Part shown: positions 27,371 through 36,286 of the stretch, piece by piece
Layout: each line of letters begins with the position of its first letter
Numbering within the stretch: the first letter of the stretch is position 1
Assembly: GCF_017814975.1 (NCBI RefSeq)
Contig: NZ_JAGIQA010000009.1
Span: 124,001 to 188,000, forward strand
From: Cupriavidus consociatus
Lineage (GTDB): Bacteria > Pseudomonadota > Gammaproteobacteria > Burkholderiales > Burkholderiaceae
Length of the DNA stretch: 64,000 bases
Direction of reading: 5' to 3'
Position numbers and translations under genes: made by a program
Notes under the pieces: model-generated
What the model saw: only the letters and a program-made list of their open reading frames with translations
The model's database searches: none
What the model was told of the DNA's origin: nothing

Positions 27371-27758
27371 GCTTGTCCTCTCACTGGTGGCGCGGCGCCG
27401 GAGCAGCGGCCCGCTCTGGAAACTGGTGAAGAGAATTTAGCGGTAACGGTGTGGCACGCGCTTGCGTTTGAGCCCGTTGGATCGCAGAACTTGGCAGTCG
27501 CTGCCAGGAGCGCCACATCTCGTGGCAGTCCATGGCCGCGTGTCTCATCCGTGTCTCCCGTATGACGCCATCGCCTCGCACTTCGTGGTGTCGGCGCGAA
27601 GACTTCATCAACGGCGCGCCAAGTGATGGCGCAGATACACACTGATCGTCGTCTCCGTGCATTCCCTAAGACCATTCTAGTCCATCGAAATGACACTTGC
27701 TATTCAAAAATAACGTTGTTATTCTTTTCTCATCGTAGACAGTCTGATGGAGGGTGCG
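27371..27758. other. Divergent promoter region between ilvE and the aldehyde dehydrogenase operon
   Basis: No gene is seen. An operator-like palindrome AATAACGTTGTTATT lies at 27709-27723, with 6-bp arms and a 3-base spacer, 36 bases before the aldehyde dehydrogenase start. It is embedded in AT-rich DNA suited to a promoter. A TetR, GntR or other dimeric regulator could bind here; none is encoded immediately beside it. Confidence 0.5.
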
Positions 27759-29249
27759 ATGGAGAAGGGTGCGGTTATTGATTGGCAGGAACGCGCAAAG
27801 TCGCTGCGTCTGCCCACGGAAGCGGTGATCGGAGCTGGCAACGTTGCTGCCGAGCAGACATTCGCTTGTATTAACCCGGCTACGGGCAAGGAACTCGCTC
27901 AGGTGTCCGCTTGCGGTGAAGCTGAGGTGGATGCTGCGGTGAAGGCTGCGCGAAAGGCATTCGATACGGGTCCGTGGCGACGCATGGCGCCTGCTCAGCG
28001 CAAGCGCCGTCTGCTCGCACTCGCCGACCTTATGCGTGCACACGCAGATGAGCTGGCGCTGCTGGAGTCCCTCAGCGTTGGCAAGCCAATTCGGGATACC
28101 ACCGCCATCGATGTTCCGGCATCGGCGGCTTGCTTTGCCTGGAATGCCGAGGCGGTCGACAAGATCTATGACCAGGTTGCGCCGACAGGTCCGGACGTCG
28201 TGGCCACGATCACGCGTGAACCACTCGGCGTCATCGGTATCGTGACGCCATGGAACTACCCTTTGCTGCTTGCGACGTGGCGCATTGCGCCCGCGCTAGC
28301 CACGGGCAACTCGGTCGTTCTGAAGCCGGCTGAAGAAGCGCCTTTCACTGCAATGCGCCTGGCGGAACTTGCGCGAGAAGCCGGCATCCCCGAGGGCGTA
28401 TTCAACGTCGTACCCGGAACGGGTCCGGAAGCCGGGCGCGCGCTCGGCCTGCACCCAGACGTGGACTTCATTTCCTTCACGGGATCTGCCGCTGTGGGCA
28501 AGTTGTTCCTGCAGTACGCAGGCCAATCCAACATGAAGCGACTGAGTCTGGAGTGTGGCGGCAAGAGCCCGCAAGTGGTCCTCTCCGACTTCGATGATCT
28601 CGATGCCGTCGCCAAGGCTGTCACGTTTGGCATCTACAGCAACCAGGGCCAGGTCTGCTATGCCGGTTCCCGGCTCATTGTGGACCGCAAGATCAAGGAC
28701 GAGCTTCTGGAACGCGTGATACGGACCGCGCAAAAGCTGACGCCAGGAGATCCGCTGGATCCGCAGACGCGTCTGGGCGCAATCGTCAACAACGTGCAGT
28801 TGGATCGAATCCTTGGCTACGTCGAGTCTGGCCAACGAGAGGGGGCTCAACTGCGACTCGGCGGCAAACGCCTCCTGGAAGAGACCGGTGGCTACTTTAT
28901 GAGCCCGACTCTCTTTGACGATGCAGCCGCAAGCATGACCATTGCTCGGGAAGAAATCTTTGGCCCGGTGCTGACGGTCATCCCCTTCGACGACGAAGCG
29001 GATGCACTCGCAATGGCCAATGACTCGACCTATGGGCTGGCGGCGTCGGTCTGGACTCGTGATGTCAGCAAGGCGCATAGGTTTGCACGTGGATTGCGGG
29101 CCGGCACCGTGTGGGTGAACACCTACGACGAGATCGACCTCGGTGTGCCGTTCGGTGGCTTCAAGCAATCCGGCTTCGGGCGGGATAAAGGCCTGCAGGG
29201 TCTTGAGAAGTTCACTGACCTGAAAACGACGTGGCTGCGCCTGCGATAA
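27759..29249 (+). CDS. NAD(P)-dependent aldehyde dehydrogenase
   Basis: The 496-residue ALDH has VTPWNYPLLLATWRIAPALATGNSVVLKPAEEAPF, FTGSAAVGK, catalytic Glu in SLECGGKSPQVV near 264, and the nucleophile Cys in NQGQVCYAGSR near 299. The C-terminal VPFGGFKQSGFGRDKG is conserved. Active-site residues are complete. GGAGGG immediately upstream supports ATG 27759 over 27747. It likely oxidises a betaine-, amino- or hydroxy-aldehyde to the acid. It is the first gene of a plus-strand operon ending with CitE. Confidence 0.93.
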   Translation: MEKGAVIDWQERAKSLRLPTEAVIGAGNVAAEQTFACINPATGKELAQVSACGEAEVDAAVKAARKAFDTGPWRRMAPAQRKRRLLALADLMRAHADELALLESLSVGKPIRDTTAIDVPASAACFAWNAEAVDKIYDQVAPTGPDVVATITREPLGVIGIVTPWNYPLLLATWRIAPALATGNSVVLKPAEEAPFTAMRLAELAREAGIPEGVFNVVPGTGPEAGRALGLHPDVDFISFTGSAAVGKLFLQYAGQSNMKRLSLECGGKSPQVVLSDFDDLDAVAKAVTFGIYSNQGQVCYAGSRLIVDRKIKDELLERVIRTAQKLTPGDPLDPQTRLGAIVNNVQLDRILGYVESGQREGAQLRLGGKRLLEETGGYFMSPTLFDDAAASMTIAREEIFGPVLTVIPFDDEADALAMANDSTYGLAASVWTRDVSKAHRFARGLRAGTVWVNTYDEIDLGVPFGGFKQSGFGRDKGLQGLEKFTDLKTTWLRLR

Positions 29250-29314
29250 GGGTAAAGGAAAGGGAAGGGAAATGAAGCAACAGCATGAACGATGTGCGAA
29301 ACAAGGAGGACGCC

Positions 29315-30109
29315 ATGTCCGGTGAGTTCCAGGCAATCCGCTACGAAAAGCATGAAGGCGGCATCGTCCTGATCACGATTGACAACTCGCGCAGCGAGAA
29401 CTGCATCGATGAGCGGGTGCATGAAGACCTTTGTCGCGCATGGCTAGCTTTCCGCGCTGATCCGGAACTGAATGTCGCCGTTCTGACTGGAGCAGGGGAG
29501 AAGTCCTTCTGCGCTGGGTGGGACATCAAGGGTTACGCCAAACAGACCAAGGGGCAAAAGCTGGAGGCGCTGCGAAACCGCGCATCCTTCGGGCCTGGCC
29601 TCGGTGGTCTCACCCGCGGCATTGACGTTTTCAAGCCAATTGTCGCAGCGATCAACGGCTATTGCCTGGCTGGCGGCATGGAAATCGCAATGGCTTGCGA
29701 TATCCGTATCGGTGCTGCTGAAGCTGAATTTGGCGTGCTGAACCGGCGGTGGGACATCGGTTGCGAATCCGGGCTGACCCAGCGGCTTCCCCACATCGTT
29801 GGGTTGGGCAATGCGCTCGATCTCATCATCAGCGGGCGAAAGTTTGACGCGGAAGAAGCGCACCGTATCGGATTCCTGAACCGCGTGGTGCCGCGCGAAA
29901 GCGTCGTGTCTGCGGCCATGGAGTATGCGCGCGGCATCGCCGCGTTGCCTCAGACGTCTATCCGAGCGGACAAGGAGTCGGTGCTTCGCGGTCTCGGCCG
30001 CAGCTTGTCCGATGGACTCTGGATGGAAAACACCCTTTGGAACACGACCGTGCATTCAGAAGACCTGGAGCAGGGTATTGAACGCTTCGCCTCGCGGCGG
30101 GCAAATTGA
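29315..30109 (+). CDS. Enoyl-CoA hydratase/isomerase family protein
   Basis: The 264-residue crotonase has GAGEKSFCAGWDIKGYAKQ, INGYCLAGGMEIAMACDIRIGAAEAEFG and WDIGCESGLTQRLPHIVG. The first catalytic Glu region is conserved, but the second differs from the fatty-acid hydratase consensus. ATG 29315 follows AAGGAGG. It is cotranscribed with the aldehyde dehydrogenase and the SDR that follows 20 bases downstream. The substrate is unknown. Confidence 0.9.
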   Translation: MSGEFQAIRYEKHEGGIVLITIDNSRSENCIDERVHEDLCRAWLAFRADPELNVAVLTGAGEKSFCAGWDIKGYAKQTKGQKLEALRNRASFGPGLGGLTRGIDVFKPIVAAINGYCLAGGMEIAMACDIRIGAAEAEFGVLNRRWDIGCESGLTQRLPHIVGLGNALDLIISGRKFDAEEAHRIGFLNRVVPRESVVSAAMEYARGIAALPQTSIRADKESVLRGLGRSLSDGLWMENTLWNTTVHSEDLEQGIERFASRRAN

Positions 30110-30129
30110 GAGCAATGGAGGACTGACAA

Positions 30130-30906
30130 ATGACCGATCAAACCTACACGCCGATGACCGGCAAGACCGTAATCATCACCGGCGCCGCACGTGGTCTGGG
30201 CCGCGAGTACGCGCTTCAACTTGGCCGCCGGGGTGCATCCGTGGTGCTTGCCGATCTGAACGACTGCGCCGAATCGGAAGCTCTGCTGACCGCAGAGGGG
30301 ATCGCGTGCATGTCCGTCAAGGTTGACGTTGCTGACGAGAACAGCACCAAGGCCATGGCGGCCGCAGCAGTCGAACGCTTTGGCCGCATCGACGTGCTTG
30401 TCAACAATGCCGCACTGTGGGCAGACCTGAAGAACACGCCGTTCACTGACATCGATCCCGGGCTCTGGGACCGCTGCATGGCTGTGAACGTGAAGGGCGT
30501 GTGGAACTGCAGTAAGGCGGTTTTCGCAGCCATGCGCGAGGCGGGCGGCGGCAGCATCATCAACATTGCTTCGCTGGCAGCAACTTACGGTATGCCCTAT
30601 GCGCTGCACTACACCGCCTCGAAAGCGGCGGTAATCGGCATCACTCGCGGCCTGGCGCGGGAAGTTGGGCGTCACTGGATCCGCGTGAACAGTGTCGCGC
30701 CGAGCCTTGTTCTGACGGAGGCCACTAGCCAGTTCTTCGACGACAAACTGGACAAGGCCACTGACGCAATCAAGGCCGGTCAGAGCTTGAAGGGCAACCT
30801 GACACCGCAAGACGTCGTCGGTGCCGTTCTGTTCCTCGCCGGTGAGGATAGCCGTTTCGTGACGGGTCAGACGCTGATGGTGGACGGCGGAACGACGCTG
30901 CTCTGA
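30130..30906 (+). CDS. SDR-family NAD(P)-dependent oxidoreductase
   Basis: The 258-residue classical SDR has TGAARGLGREYA, NNAALWADL, a Ser in IINIASLAATYGMPYAL, and the complete YTASK active site, unlike the SDR at 21.3 kb. It probably oxidises a 3-hydroxyacyl-CoA or similar alcohol in step with the upstream enoyl-CoA hydratase. C-terminal SRFVTGQTLMVDGGTTLL is typical. The neighbouring transporter gene starts 125 bases later, after a stable hairpin. Confidence 0.93.
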   Translation: MTDQTYTPMTGKTVIITGAARGLGREYALQLGRRGASVVLADLNDCAESEALLTAEGIACMSVKVDVADENSTKAMAAAAVERFGRIDVLVNNAALWADLKNTPFTDIDPGLWDRCMAVNVKGVWNCSKAVFAAMREAGGGSIINIASLAATYGMPYALHYTASKAAVIGITRGLAREVGRHWIRVNSVAPSLVLTEATSQFFDDKLDKATDAIKAGQSLKGNLTPQDVVGAVLFLAGEDSRFVTGQTLMVDGGTTLL

Positions 30907-30928
30907 TCTTCAGCGCGCACACCAGCAA

Positions 30929-30955
30929 CGCGCCGGCGAGAACATCGCCGGCGCG
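30929..30955. terminator. GC-rich hairpin downstream of the SDR gene
   Basis: CGCGCCGGCGA at 30929-30939 and TCGCCGGCGCG at 30945-30955 form a perfect 11-bp stem with a 5-base loop, 23 bases after the SDR stop. No T-tract follows. It could stabilise or attenuate the transcript between the enzymes and the transporter. Confidence 0.45.
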
Positions 30956-31031
30956 AGGGGCGGTCACGCACAGAGTCGTCGCGTAACCCGCCTCTGCGAC
31001 AGCAGGTCGACGGCTCATATGGGAGACATCG

Positions 31032-32612
31032 GTGGAAACAGCAATCGGAACAGTCGAGAAGCACTCGGCGACGGTCAGCGCGCGTGATGAACGGCGAGTA
31101 ATTCTCGGGTCATCGCTAGGCACGGTATTCGAGTGGTACGACTTTTATCTTTACGGCAGCCTTGCCGTCTTCTTCGGTACCCTGTTCTTTCCTAAGGGTA
31201 ACAGCACCGCAGCGCTGCTCGCAAGCCTTGCGACATTTGGCGCAGGCTTCGCGGTTCGGCCGCTGGGAGCACTTGTATTCGGCCGGTTAGGAGATTTGCT
31301 GGGCCGCAAGCAGACGTTCCTGGTTACGATTCTGTTGATGGGTGCCTCTACGGCTCTGGTCGGTGTCCTGCCGACCTACGAGCAGGTGGGCGTGCTGGCC
31401 CCGATTCTTCTGGTGGCGTTGCGGCTCGTTCAAGGTCTCGCCATGGGGGGTGAATACGGCGGAGCCGCGATCTACGTGGCCGAGCATGCGCCGTCGAATC
31501 GACGCGGTGCACGCACCAGCTGGATTCAGACCACCGGTACGATTGGCTTCCTGATGTCGCTGGGTGTCATTCTGGCCTGCCGCACCACGCTTGGCGAAGA
31601 AGAGTTCCGCTCGTGGGGCTGGCGCATCCCGTTCCTCGTCTCCCTGCTTCTGCTAGCCGTATCAGTCTACATTCGGCTTAAGCTGAGCGAGTCGCCTGTG
31701 TTTCTGCGTATGAAGGCAGAGCAAGGCCTCTCTAAAGCGCCGATCAAGGAAAGCTTTGCCGACAAGCGCAACGTCAAAGTCATCCTGACTGCGTTGTTTG
31801 GCGCCATTGCTGGCCAGGCGGTGGTGTGGTACACCGGCCAATTCTACGCCTTGTTCTTCCTGCAAAGTGTTCTGAAGGTCGATTTTGCGACTGCCACGTT
31901 CCTCGTTTCCGTGGCGCTGGTCATTGGCACTCCGCTCTTCGTCATCTTCGGGTACTTATCCGATCTCATCGGCCGGAAGCCCATCATGCTTGCGGGTTGC
32001 TTGCTGGGCGTCCTTACGTTCCTTCCAATTTACAAGGGGTTGACTCACTACGCTAATCCCGCTTTGGAGCGAGCGATGGCAGTGGCTCCGGTGGTCGTAC
32101 AGGCCCCTGCAAACTGCGATAAGCGCTGCGAGACGATCCGCAGTGAGTTGGCTTCGCGGGGTGTTCCTTATGAGACCGTAGCCGCCGCGGGTGGTGATCT
32201 CGTGGTGTCGATTGGGGCAACGCTGTTGAAAGAGCCGGATGCAAAGGCGCTTGCAGCGGCAGTGAAAGATGTCGGCTACCCCGCAGCCGCAGACCCGGCG
32301 CAGGTCAACAAGCCGATGGTACTCCTGCTACTCACTGTGCTGATGACATATGTAGCGATGGTGTACGGGCCAATGGCTGCATTCCTGGTGGAGTTGTTCC
32401 CAGCGCGAATCCGCTACACGTCGCTGTCGCTCCCTTACCACGTTGGAAACGGCTGCTTCGGCGGGTTCTTGCCCCTGGTCTCGTCGTGGTTGGTGGTAAC
32501 CACGGGGAATGTCTTCGCTGGTCTCTACTACCCAATCGGCGTGGCTGCACTGACGTTTGTCGTAGGCCTGCTGTTCGTAAGAGAAACCAAAGCTGTCGAT
32601 ATTACGCGCTGA
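31032..32612 (+). CDS. MHS-type MFS transporter
   Basis: The 526-residue polytopic protein starts at GTG 31032 and contains the MHS-family signatures SLGTVFEWYDFYLYGSLAVFFGTLFFP, GRLGDLLGRKQTF and GLAMGGEYGGAAIYVAEHAP. A large soluble insert of roughly 80 residues (including CDKRC) lies between helices of the C-terminal half. Family members import organic acids or betaine-like compounds with protons. It is placed between the degradative SDR and the MaoC/CitE pair, so it probably carries the operon's substrate. Confidence 0.92.
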   Translation: METAIGTVEKHSATVSARDERRVILGSSLGTVFEWYDFYLYGSLAVFFGTLFFPKGNSTAALLASLATFGAGFAVRPLGALVFGRLGDLLGRKQTFLVTILLMGASTALVGVLPTYEQVGVLAPILLVALRLVQGLAMGGEYGGAAIYVAEHAPSNRRGARTSWIQTTGTIGFLMSLGVILACRTTLGEEEFRSWGWRIPFLVSLLLLAVSVYIRLKLSESPVFLRMKAEQGLSKAPIKESFADKRNVKVILTALFGAIAGQAVVWYTGQFYALFFLQSVLKVDFATATFLVSVALVIGTPLFVIFGYLSDLIGRKPIMLAGCLLGVLTFLPIYKGLTHYANPALERAMAVAPVVVQAPANCDKRCETIRSELASRGVPYETVAAAGGDLVVSIGATLLKEPDAKALAAAVKDVGYPAAADPAQVNKPMVLLLLTVLMTYVAMVYGPMAAFLVELFPARIRYTSLSLPYHVGNGCFGGFLPLVSSWLVVTTGNVFAGLYYPIGVAALTFVVGLLFVRETKAVDITR

Positions 32613-32642
32613 GCTTCTAGCGCGGACTGCGGGATGCACATC

Positions 32643-33509
32643 ATGACGAAAACTGAAATCGAAACGTGGAAGGGCTGGATTGGCCGCAAAGAGACCAGCA
32701 CAGATAGCGTTACAGCGGGGCCGGTCGCTCGACTCGCGGCGGTTTTGGACCGCGACGAAGGCAATCTTGCTGCAGGATCTGCAGTCCCGCCGTTGTCGCA
32801 CTGGTTGTTCTTTCTGCCGTCGGCACCTCAGTGCGAGATTGGGCCCGATGGGCATCCCGCAAGGGGAGGATTTCTCCCTCCCGTATCGTTGCCGCGCCGC
32901 ATGTGGGCCGGGAGCCGGATAGAGTTCCACCGGCCTATATGTGTCGGCCGGGACATCGAGCGGACTTCAACAATCATGGAAGTCCAGGGCAAGGAGGGCC
33001 GATCTGGTCCCCTTGTATTTGTGAAAGTGCGGCATACCGTGACTGACCGGTATGGTCCCGTTGTCACGGAGGACCAGGACATCGTCTATCGTGGCGCCGA
33101 GCGGAGCGGCGCCGCCACGAACGTGGCCTCGACTGCGCCGAAGCCTTCGCCTAAGGCGGCGGAATGGTGGCGCCGTGTGGTACCGGACGGCGTGCTCCTA
33201 TTCCGTTTTTCGGCGCTGACGTTCAACGGGCATCGTATCCACTATGACCGGGGCTACGCGCAAGCAGAGGAGGGCTATCCGGGGCTTGTAATTCATGGCC
33301 CTCTGCAGGCGATGCTGTTGCTCGACATGTTCTCGCAGGAGTTCCCTGCGCGCACCGTGAAGTCGTATGCATTTACCTCGCGACGACCGCTGTTCGACGA
33401 TGCTCCGTTCGAGCTGTGCGGCGCCCGCCAGCCAGGTGGAGAGGTGCTGCTGTGGATCGAGGACCAGCACGGGCAGACCGTCATGGAGGCAACCGCTCAT
33501 GTCGAATGA
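32643..33509 (+). CDS. MaoC/HTD2-like hydratase (itaconyl- or mesaconyl-CoA type)
   Basis: The 288-residue protein has the FAS1-like dehydratase N-terminal half (LSHWLFFLPSAP...LPRRMWAGSRIEFHRPICVGRDIERTSTI) and a C-terminal MaoC-like part (GHRIHYDRGYAQAEEGYPGLVIHGPLQAMLLLDMF). Size and domain order match mesaconyl-C4-CoA or itaconyl-CoA hydratases. It overlaps the CitE gene by 11 bases, which argues for consecutive steps hydrating to a citramalyl-type CoA and then cleaving it. ATG 32634 is an alternative start. Confidence 0.83.
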   Translation: MTKTEIETWKGWIGRKETSTDSVTAGPVARLAAVLDRDEGNLAAGSAVPPLSHWLFFLPSAPQCEIGPDGHPARGGFLPPVSLPRRMWAGSRIEFHRPICVGRDIERTSTIMEVQGKEGRSGPLVFVKVRHTVTDRYGPVVTEDQDIVYRGAERSGAATNVASTAPKPSPKAAEWWRRVVPDGVLLFRFSALTFNGHRIHYDRGYAQAEEGYPGLVIHGPLQAMLLLDMFSQEFPARTVKSYAFTSRRPLFDDAPFELCGARQPGGEVLLWIEDQHGQTVMEATAHVE

Positions 33510-34323
33510 ACTAACGGGACGCAGACTGCTCCGCTCCTGGCTCTTCGTGCCGGGAACCAGACTAGACCTGCTCGCAAAGGCAGTGCGCGCCGGGACAGAT
33601 GCAATCATCGTTGACCTCGAAGATGCTGTACTGCCCGAGCACAAAGCCCCAGCTCGCCTTGCGGTTGCCCAGCTTCCGGCGGTCGGCTGTCCTTTGTACG
33701 TTCGAGTGAATGCGGTTGGAACGAAGGACTTTGCGCTCGACGTGCCGGCAGCTGTGCAGGCTCGGGTATCCGGGATCGTTCTGCCCAAGGTCGAACGGCC
33801 CGAAGACTTTGATGCGCTGCTGGCTCTGATGCCCGCACCGTTACCGGTAGTCGCCCTGATTGAAACCGCCAAGGGCCTGGCCAATTTACCCCGTATTGCC
33901 ACTCATCCGGTCCTTCACTGCTTTGCTTTTGGCGGCGTCGATTTTGGGGTCGACGTTGGCTGTGCATCGGACTCGACGACGATGCGGCTCGCTCGGTCGA
34001 AACTGGTTCTGGCCTCTCGTGCCGCAAACCTACCGCCGCCGATCGACGGCGTGACCGTTTCCCTCGATGCCGAGGTGATGGAACAGGACGCGCGGGACGC
34101 TAAGTTGCAGGGCTTCGGGGGCAAGCTGTGTATCCACCCGCGGCAACTTGAACATGCGAACCGCGCATTCCGGCCAACTGAGGACGAGATTGCATGGGCG
34201 ACGCGTGTTGCAGAACGAGCCGACGAAGCTCAGGTGGGGGCTCTGTTGGTCGATGGCGAGATGGTAGATCGCCCTGTTCTGGAGCGCGCTCAGCGCATCC
34301 TTGCAGAGGTGCGGCAACGCTGA
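33499..34323 (+). CDS. CitE-like CoA-ester lyase
   Basis: The 274-residue protein shows RSWLFVPGTR, AIIVDLEDAVLPEHK, VALIETAKGLANL, GGVDFGVDVG and GKLCIHPRQLEHANRAF, the HpcH/HpaI-type CitE barrel. Members cleave citramalyl-, malyl- or similar CoA thioesters to acetyl-CoA and a keto acid. The metal-binding Glu and Asp are in place. It begins at 33499 inside the MaoC gene and ends the operon. No CoA-transferase for activating a free acid is encoded beside it. Confidence 0.9.
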   Translation: MSNELTGRRLLRSWLFVPGTRLDLLAKAVRAGTDAIIVDLEDAVLPEHKAPARLAVAQLPAVGCPLYVRVNAVGTKDFALDVPAAVQARVSGIVLPKVERPEDFDALLALMPAPLPVVALIETAKGLANLPRIATHPVLHCFAFGGVDFGVDVGCASDSTTMRLARSKLVLASRAANLPPPIDGVTVSLDAEVMEQDARDAKLQGFGGKLCIHPRQLEHANRAFRPTEDEIAWATRVAERADEAQVGALLVDGEMVDRPVLERAQRILAEVRQR

Positions 34324-34712
34324 TCATGATCTGGCGTACGAGAAGCACTTCAGAACTTCTCGGCGCAACAGTCTTTATCAGCGAATGCTGATAAGCCATT
34401 CCTAATGGTGCTTGCGTCCGGTCGCACTAGCTGCTGCTTCGACCTGATAGGTTGCTTGCAGGGATGCAACTAAACGGCTCCCGAACGGCAGAGCCATCCT
34501 CTTCCAGGATCTGCTGAATCATTCCTTGCTGACGTCTCATGGGTGCCCGCCCAAGTTGAGTTCAGGGGCCCCCAGGAGGTCGGCGGGGCTGATTGGGAAA
34601 TCCAGGTACGCTCTTCATGTTGGTACTGGTATCGTCTCGACTTGGCGCTCAATATTGAACCAGTGGTCAATTAGGGCGCACTTTGCCGAGTCGCGCATGG
34701 AGAAGGGGTAGC
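34324..34712. other. Promoter region of the Lrp-family gene
   Basis: No gene is seen in 389 bases. An imperfect palindrome ATTGA-N8-TCAAT at 34654-34671, about 42 bases before the Lrp start, is a plausible autoregulatory site of the kind bound by Lrp/AsnC octamers. No terminator with a T-tract follows the lyase. Confidence 0.4.
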
Positions 34713-35174
34713 ATGAAGATGCTGGACAGAATTGATCGACGTATTCTTCGGGCGCTGCAGGAAGACGGGCGAATTCAGAACGTAGAGCTTGCCGAAAAGG
34801 TTGGACTGTCGCCGTCCCCTTGCCTGCGCCGAGTTAAATTGCTCGAGGAAAGCGGAATAATCGAGCGGTATGTCGCGTTGCTCAATGCCGCAAAGCTCGG
34901 TGTTGGGATGACGGTCTTCGTTCGTATTTGGCTGACCTGCCAAGATTCAGAGACGATCGAGAACTTTACGCTGGAAGTCCAACGCTTTCCCCAGATCGTT
35001 GAATGTCACTTGATGGCAGGAGACTGTGATTTTCTGCTGCGAGTTGTCGCTGAAGATCTCGACGCATATCGAAAATTCCAGGCGGAGCATCTGGTGCGCA
35101 TCAAAGGCGTGCAGAGTGTCAAGACTGAAATTCCTATGCAGAGAATCAAGCTAACATCTGAACTGCCGCTCTAA
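34713..35174 (+). CDS. Lrp/AsnC family transcriptional regulator
   Basis: The 153-residue product has the N-terminal HTH DRIDRRILRALQEDGRIQNVELAEKVGLSPSPCLRRVKLLEESGIIERY and a C-terminal RAM ligand domain (QIVECHLMAGDCDFLLRVVAEDLDAYRKFQAEHL). It responds to amino acids. It lies immediately downstream of the catabolic operon and upstream of a convergent DMT exporter, so amino-acid metabolism or export is a likely target. ATG 34713 is preferred over the extended start at 34683. Confidence 0.94.
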   Translation: MKMLDRIDRRILRALQEDGRIQNVELAEKVGLSPSPCLRRVKLLEESGIIERYVALLNAAKLGVGMTVFVRIWLTCQDSETIENFTLEVQRFPQIVECHLMAGDCDFLLRVVAEDLDAYRKFQAEHLVRIKGVQSVKTEIPMQRIKLTSELPL

Positions 35175-35240
35175 GTGCCGAGATGCGCATGGTGGCGAGC
35201 CTGGCATCGCGGGCAAGACTCGCAGCATGCCGAGGCGCGC

Positions 35241-36197
35241 TCAAATGGCCTGTTTGTAAGCACGAGGCGCGGTATTAGGAGTCCGTTGTGCTCCAGTGCC
35301 ACGCCCCGAGAAAACCAGTCCGACAGCGATGGTTCCAATACCCAGAGCATGATAGAGGTGGAGCTGTTCCCCTAGGAACACTGCCGACAGCGCAACACCA
35401 AACACTGGCGCCAGGTGCACACACAAGCCGGCCCTCGCAGGACCGAAGTGTTGAACGGCCCGCATATAGAGGAAGTAGGCGAGTGCCGATGCGAAGACGC
35501 CCACATAAACCAAGGCCGCATAGGCCTTGACACCCAATTCCGGCACTGTGGCGGTACGGTGTTCGAGTATCGTCAAAGGTAGCAGAATGAAGAGCGCCAG
35601 CGCGATTTGAGCACCCATCAAGCCGAGCCGATCCAAGTCAGCAGGGAGTTGGCGCAGCCAAAGCGTATATACGGCCCAACATGCCGCCGCTACGAGGACG
35701 ATGACATCTCCGGCGTTCAGGGAGATGCTTTGCCAGTGTGACCAGTTCCCTTGGAAGACCAGGATCAGGACCCCGATAAATGAAAGGATCAACGCTGTGC
35801 CCTGGTTCCAGTTCAGGCGCTGGCGGTAGAACACCGCACCCAGCAGCACGATCATAAGGGGCGCCAGGGAGTTGAGCAGCAGTGCATTGCTGGCAGTAGT
35901 GGTCTGCAGGCTGCAATACAGCAGCGAGTTGTATGCTGCGATACCCATAGATGATGTGCCAAGCACCATCCAACGATGCTCCCAGTAGCGGCGCCAATCG
36001 CGACGCATCGCCTTGAAGGCGAAAGGAAGCAAGAAGAGGAGGGCGATGACCCAGCGCCCAAGGGAAAGCGTCATCGGCGTCAGGTCGTCGCGTACGGCTC
36101 GCCCGGCGACGAAGTTGCCGGCCCACAGCAAGGGCGGTAATAGCAGCGAAAACCACGCATACAGTGGCGTGGACTTTGAGGTGGAGGCGGATGCCAT
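35241..36197 (-). CDS. DMT-family (EamA) transporter
   Basis: The 318-residue protein has about ten hydrophobic helices in two EamA repeats, with LLPPLLWAGNFVAGRAVRDDLTPMTLSLGRW at the start and VGVFASALAYFLYMRAVQHFGPARAGL in the second. Such proteins export amino acids or other metabolites. ATG 36197 is the best start. The LysR gene is divergent with 89 bases between starts and probably controls it. Convergent with the Lrp gene. Confidence 0.93.
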   Translation of the reverse strand: MASASTSKSTPLYAWFSLLLPPLLWAGNFVAGRAVRDDLTPMTLSLGRWVIALLFLLPFAFKAMRRDWRRYWEHRWMVLGTSSMGIAAYNSLLYCSLQTTTASNALLLNSLAPLMIVLLGAVFYRQRLNWNQGTALILSFIGVLILVFQGNWSHWQSISLNAGDVIVLVAAACWAVYTLWLRQLPADLDRLGLMGAQIALALFILLPLTILEHRTATVPELGVKAYAALVYVGVFASALAYFLYMRAVQHFGPARAGLCVHLAPVFGVALSAVFLGEQLHLYHALGIGTIAVGLVFSGRGTGAQRTPNTAPRAYKQAI

Positions 36198-36286
36198 GGA
36201 TAGAGCTCTAACGGGGGAAAACAAGGGGATTGTGTTTGTCCAGGCTGAGAGAAACAATACGGAAATGAGACAATCGTTTTTGCGTC

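Noticed and set aside
28296..29336. Minus-strand frame of 346 codons
   Set aside because: Antisense to the aldehyde dehydrogenase with complete active site; no domain in the antisense product.
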